Shown here: positions 61,783-64,000 of the stretch, one piece after another
Numbering within the stretch: the stretch's first letter is position 1
How the letters are laid out: every line of letters begins with the position of its first letter
Program-made: the position numbers and the translations under genes
Notes under the pieces: model-generated
The model's input: only the letters and a program-made list of their open reading frames with translations
Told to the model about the DNA's origin: nothing
The model's database searches: none
Source: Streptomyces cucumeris
GTDB taxonomy: Bacteria > Actinomycetota > Actinomycetes > Streptomycetales > Streptomycetaceae
Assembly: GCF_024295805.1 (NCBI RefSeq)
Contig: NZ_JANCLX010000004.1
Coordinates: 169,017 to 233,016 of the forward strand
Reading direction: 5' to 3'
Length of the DNA stretch: 64,000 bases

Positions 61783-62328
61783 GTGGCTGACCCGGACACC
61801 CATCAGCAACGCATGTTCGCCCAGTACGTCCTGCCCGAGATCGAGGTGCTGCTGCGCGTGGCGATGTCTCTGACCGCCCAGCGCGCGGACGCCGAGGATC
61901 TCGTGCAGGACACGTTACTACGGGCGTACCGAGCAGTCGGGCGTTTTGACGGGAGACACCCGAGGGCCTGGCTGCTGACGATCATGCGGCACGCGGAGGT
62001 GAGCCGGCGCCGCCAGCGCCGGCCCCGGCTGCTCGACGACCCCGACACCGAGCTGGAGCGGCTGACCCCGGCCCTCGACGCGACACCCGAGGAGCTGGTG
62101 GTCGACACGGCCTTCGACGAGGCCGTGGACGCCGCGTTCACGGCGCTTCCGCTCCGTGACCAGCAGGTGGTGCGACTGGTGCATGTGGACGGGCTGTCCT
62201 ACGCGGAGGCCGCACAGGTGCTGGACGTGCCGAAGGGCACGGTGATGAGCAGACTGCACCGGGCGCGCAAGCGGATCCGCAACCAGTTGCTGGCCACGGG
62301 ACCGGACTCACAGCGAGGTGGCGCATGA
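61783..62328 (+). CDS. ECF RNA polymerase sigma factor with TTA codon
   Basis: A 181-residue ECF sigma factor: region 2 with LLRVAMSLTAQRADAEDLVQDTLLRAYRAVGRFDGRHPRAWLLTIMRHAEVSRRR, region 4 with FTALPLRDQQVVRLVHVDGLSYAEAAQVLDVPKGTVMSRLHRARKRIRNQLL. Codons 45-46 are TTA-CTA (61915-61920), and the next codons include CGA, GCA and TTT, rare for Streptomyces. Translation therefore should need the bldA leucyl-tRNA and be late in development. GGAGG lies 5 nt before the GTG start. The anti-sigma gene overlaps by four bases. Confidence 0.93.
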   Translation: MADPDTHQQRMFAQYVLPEIEVLLRVAMSLTAQRADAEDLVQDTLLRAYRAVGRFDGRHPRAWLLTIMRHAEVSRRRQRRPRLLDDPDTELERLTPALDATPEELVVDTAFDEAVDAAFTALPLRDQQVVRLVHVDGLSYAEAAQVLDVPKGTVMSRLHRARKRIRNQLLATGPDSQRGGA

Positions 62329-62675
62329 GCAGATTGACGTGGTGGCGGAACACCGATCGCCCGCGGACCAGGCAGTGCCCGGTGGACGCGGCGATGCTCC
62401 AGTCGTACCTGGACGGAGAGCTGGACGCCGGGGACGCGGCCCGGGTGCGCTCCCATGTGGCCGAGTGCCACGCCTGTGCCCGTGAGCTCTCCCTCTACCA
62501 GCGGATCAGCCGCGCGCTGGCCGCCCGGGCGGAGGCGGGCACGGACGCAGCGACGCTCGGACGGCTCCGGGAGTTCGCGGACTCCCTCGCCGAGCGGAAG
62601 ACCCAGGATCCGGATCCGGCGCGGGGCGCGGAGCACGACGCGGGGCAGAGCGCAGGGCACAAGGCCGGCGGCTGA
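62325..62675 (+). CDS. Zinc-finger anti-sigma factor (soluble)
   Basis: A 116-residue protein with the ZAS motif: CPVDAAMLQSYLDGELDAGDAARVRSHVAECHACARELSLYQRIS, with H-x3-C-x2-C as HVAECHAC. There is no transmembrane helix, so it should be cytoplasmic and might respond to thiol oxidation. The C-terminal 35 residues are charged and disordered. Its ATG overlaps the sigma stop. The 3' half overlaps on the other strand with the long tail read for lspA. Confidence 0.9.
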   Translation: MSRLTWWRNTDRPRTRQCPVDAAMLQSYLDGELDAGDAARVRSHVAECHACARELSLYQRISRALAARAEAGTDAATLGRLREFADSLAERKTQDPDPARGAEHDAGQSAGHKAGG

Positions 62676-63288
62676 CGGCCCCGGTACCGGGGTCCGGCCG
62701 CGGACCGGCTCCCGGATCCGGCCGCCGCACCCGGTCCGGGGCGGGCACCCGGTCCGGCCCGGCGGCGGAACCGGCGGCGGCCCGGGCCTCGGCCCGCTCC
62801 CTCGCGGTGCCGCGCAGCAGCGCCACCGTGGTCAGCACGGTTCCGGCGACCAGTGCGACATCGGCGAGATTGAACACCGGACCACGGGCGGCGACCGTGA
62901 TCCAGTCGATGACGGCCCCCCGCAGCGGGCCCGGCGGCCGCAGCGCCCGGTCCGCGCCGTTGCCGATGGCTCCGCCGGCGATCAGCCCCAGCCCCAGGGC
63001 GGCCCCCCGGTTGCGGGTCCGCAGCCCCGCCCCGGCCGCTGCCAGGGTGGCGGCCGCACCCGCGAGGGTGATCAGGGTGATCAGCACCGGACGTCCGTGT
63101 CCCAGCCCGAAGGCCACCCCGGCGTTGTGGACCACGAGGACGTGGAACGGGCCGAAGGCGGCCTGCGGCCCCGGTCGGCCGCCCCAGGCGGCCAGCGCCA
63201 GTGCCTTGGTCACCTGGTCGGCCGCGATCACCAGGAGCACGGTGACCGGGAAGAGGATCCGGCCGGTGGACGGACGGGGCTGGGTCAT
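62506..63288 (-). CDS. lspA: Lipoprotein signal peptidase II with long C-terminal extension
   Basis: Cleaves the signal peptide of prolipoproteins. The first 160 residues form a complete LspA: four helices, the substrate motif VVHNAGVAFGLG near 52-63, and the catalytic aspartates D113 (GGAIGNGADRAL) and D143 (NLADVALVAG). The remaining 100 residues are Pro/Arg/Gly-rich with no conserved feature and run antisense through the anti-sigma gene by 170 bp, so the true C-terminus may differ or the tail may be drift. No good ribosome site precedes the ATG. Confidence 0.85.
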   Translation of the reverse strand: MTQPRPSTGRILFPVTVLLVIAADQVTKALALAAWGGRPGPQAAFGPFHVLVVHNAGVAFGLGHGRPVLITLITLAGAAATLAAAGAGLRTRNRGAALGLGLIAGGAIGNGADRALRPPGPLRGAVIDWITVAARGPVFNLADVALVAGTVLTTVALLRGTARERAEARAAAGSAAGPDRVPAPDRVRRPDPGAGPRPDPGTGAVSRRPCALRSAPRRAPRPAPDPDPGSSARRGSPRTPGAVRASLRPCPPPPGRPARG

Positions 63289-63418
63289 GGGAGGGAAACC
63301 CGTCCGGCGGACACCCCGCTTCCCTTTTGTCCAGGTTTCTGGGGTTGTCCAGGTTTCCGGGCGCCCGCGATGACCGGTGACGCCCCCGACACCCTGCGCG
63401 ACGGCTCCGGACAAGACG

Positions 63419-63449
63419 GAGGGCCCGCAGGCGGTGCCTGCGGGCCCTC
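63419..63449 (-). terminator. Terminator downstream of the GH5 gene
   Basis: A perfect 14-bp stem (GAGGGCCCGCAGGC/GCCTGCGGGCCCTC) with a 3-nt loop, 38 nt past the cellulase stop on the minus strand and upstream of lspA. Confidence 0.75.
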
Positions 63450-63487
63450 GCTGCCCTATCGCCGTGATGGCGTGGTACCAGCCGGGG

Positions 63488-64000
63488 TCACTCCGACTTG
63501 TTCCCCTTCTTCGCCTCCAGCAGAGGCGTCTGGTACTTGGACAGCATCTTCATCTTGTTCTTGTCGACCGTCTTCCAGTCGTTGTTCAGGACACCACCGG
63601 TGTCACCCGAGTTCGGGTTCCAGGACCAGTAGGTGTAGCTGATCTGGTTCTTCTTCAGGTAGTCCATGAGAGCGTTCTGCCAGACGGCTTCCTTGCTCTT
63701 ACCGGCGGTCTTCTTACCACCGAACTCACCGAGCAGCAGCGGGCCGATGCCCTGCTTCTTGATGTAGGCCCAGTGCTTCTCCCAGATGCCAGGCATGTTC
63801 TGGGGGAAGTTCTTCTTCATGAACCAGCCCTGCATGTAGACGCCCGGACCGTAGTCGTGCGCCGAGTAGACGACCTTGTTCTTCTCCTTGAGCTTCACCG
63901 GGTGCTTCTTCACACCCTGGAGGTCGCCACCCCACCAGAACTGCTCGTTCTTGTGGCGGTCGGTGCCCTCGACGAACACCAGCCAGTCCTTGTTGACCTT
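63488..64000 (-). CDS. Glycoside hydrolase family 5 cellulase, C-terminal part (cut by window edge)
   Basis: The last 170 residues of a secreted GH5 endoglucanase-like enzyme; its start lies beyond base 64000. Visible are VFVEGTDR (loop before the active site), VVYSAHDYGPGVY (H-x-Y motif), and LLLGEFGG with the nucleophile glutamate, then YTYWSWNPNSGDTGGVLNNDW. The composition is odd: 26 lysines against one arginine in the last 163 residues, the reverse of normal Streptomyces proteins, yet the codons are AAG and GC-ending. Substrate probably beta-1,4-glucan. It is followed by a good terminator. Confidence 0.88.
   Translation of the reverse strand, partial: KVNKDWLVFVEGTDRHKNEQFWWGGDLQGVKKHPVKLKEKNKVVYSAHDYGPGVYMQGWFMKKNFPQNMPGIWEKHWAYIKKQGIGPLLLGEFGGKKTAGKSKEAVWQNALMDYLKKNQISYTYWSWNPNSGDTGGVLNNDWKTVDKNKMKMLSKYQTPLLEAKKGNKSE

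Overview
This window is a piece of a high-GC actinomycete chromosome, almost certainly Streptomyces. The signs are the strong GC-third-position bias, a clpC/lsr2 neighbourhood, a TipA-type thiostrepton-binding regulator with a recognisable tipA promoter, WhiJ-type regulator parts (XRE-DUF5753, DUF397, orphan ATPase), and TTA codons confined to a few genes. Gene order matches what I recall of the core region of Streptomyces coelicolor around clpC, lsr2, nuoD2, fol, ftsH, tipA and gad. No tRNA, rRNA, CRISPR array, insertion sequence or prophage was seen.

Layout. 1-6.3 kb: clpC, an SCO3374-type protein, lsr2, an N-acetylglutamate synthase-like GNAT protein, a BlaI-type repressor and small unknowns. 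6.8-12.5 kb: a cofactor operon on the minus strand (DUF2520 Rossmann protein, panC, nadB, nadC, then coaX) that joins pantothenate/CoA and NAD synthesis. 12.6-19 kb: a threonine-aldolase-like PLP enzyme, two ArsR-type regulators, a quinone oxidoreductase with a divergent ArsR repressor, and a NarL-type two-component system. 19-21.3 kb: a MidA-type methyltransferase followed by an orphan nuoD. 21.4-26.4 kb: a coiled-coil membrane protein and a glycine-betaine/choline-type ABC transporter, with its ATPase divergent from the two permeases and the binding protein. 26.4-29.6 kb: an esterase divergent from an MprF-like aminoacyl-phosphatidylglycerol synthase.

29.7-41 kb is housekeeping. The plus strand carries folP, an NTF2-like gene, folB, folK and a DUF3180 gene. 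The minus strand carries dacB, a metalloprotease, tilS, hpt, ftsH and folE. ppa follows, with a strong terminator. 41-47 kb: a ThrE-type exporter, DedA, tipA divergent from a LysE exporter, and glutamate decarboxylase.

47-57 kb is accessory and regulatory: a TTA-containing protein that looks like an inactive caspase-like fold, a PadR-controlled DrrAB-type ABC exporter, a DinB-like protein, an aldehyde dehydrogenase, and a WhiJ-type set (XRE-DUF5753, RsbW-like ATPase, site-2 protease with CBS domains, DUF397). 57-64 kb: a family-A DNA polymerase with a decayed exonuclease region, a divergent MreB-like protein with altered nucleotide-site residues, two ECF sigma/zinc anti-sigma pairs back to back (one sigma has a TTA codon), lspA, and the 3' part of a very lysine-rich GH5 cellulase gene that leaves the window.

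The most promising leads are the MidA-NuoD pair, a 26-nt element placed about 95 nt upstream of both the ATPase and the DUF397 genes, the degenerate caspase-like TTA gene, the degenerate MreB-like protein, and a hairpin between the Shine-Dalgarno and start codon of ftsH.
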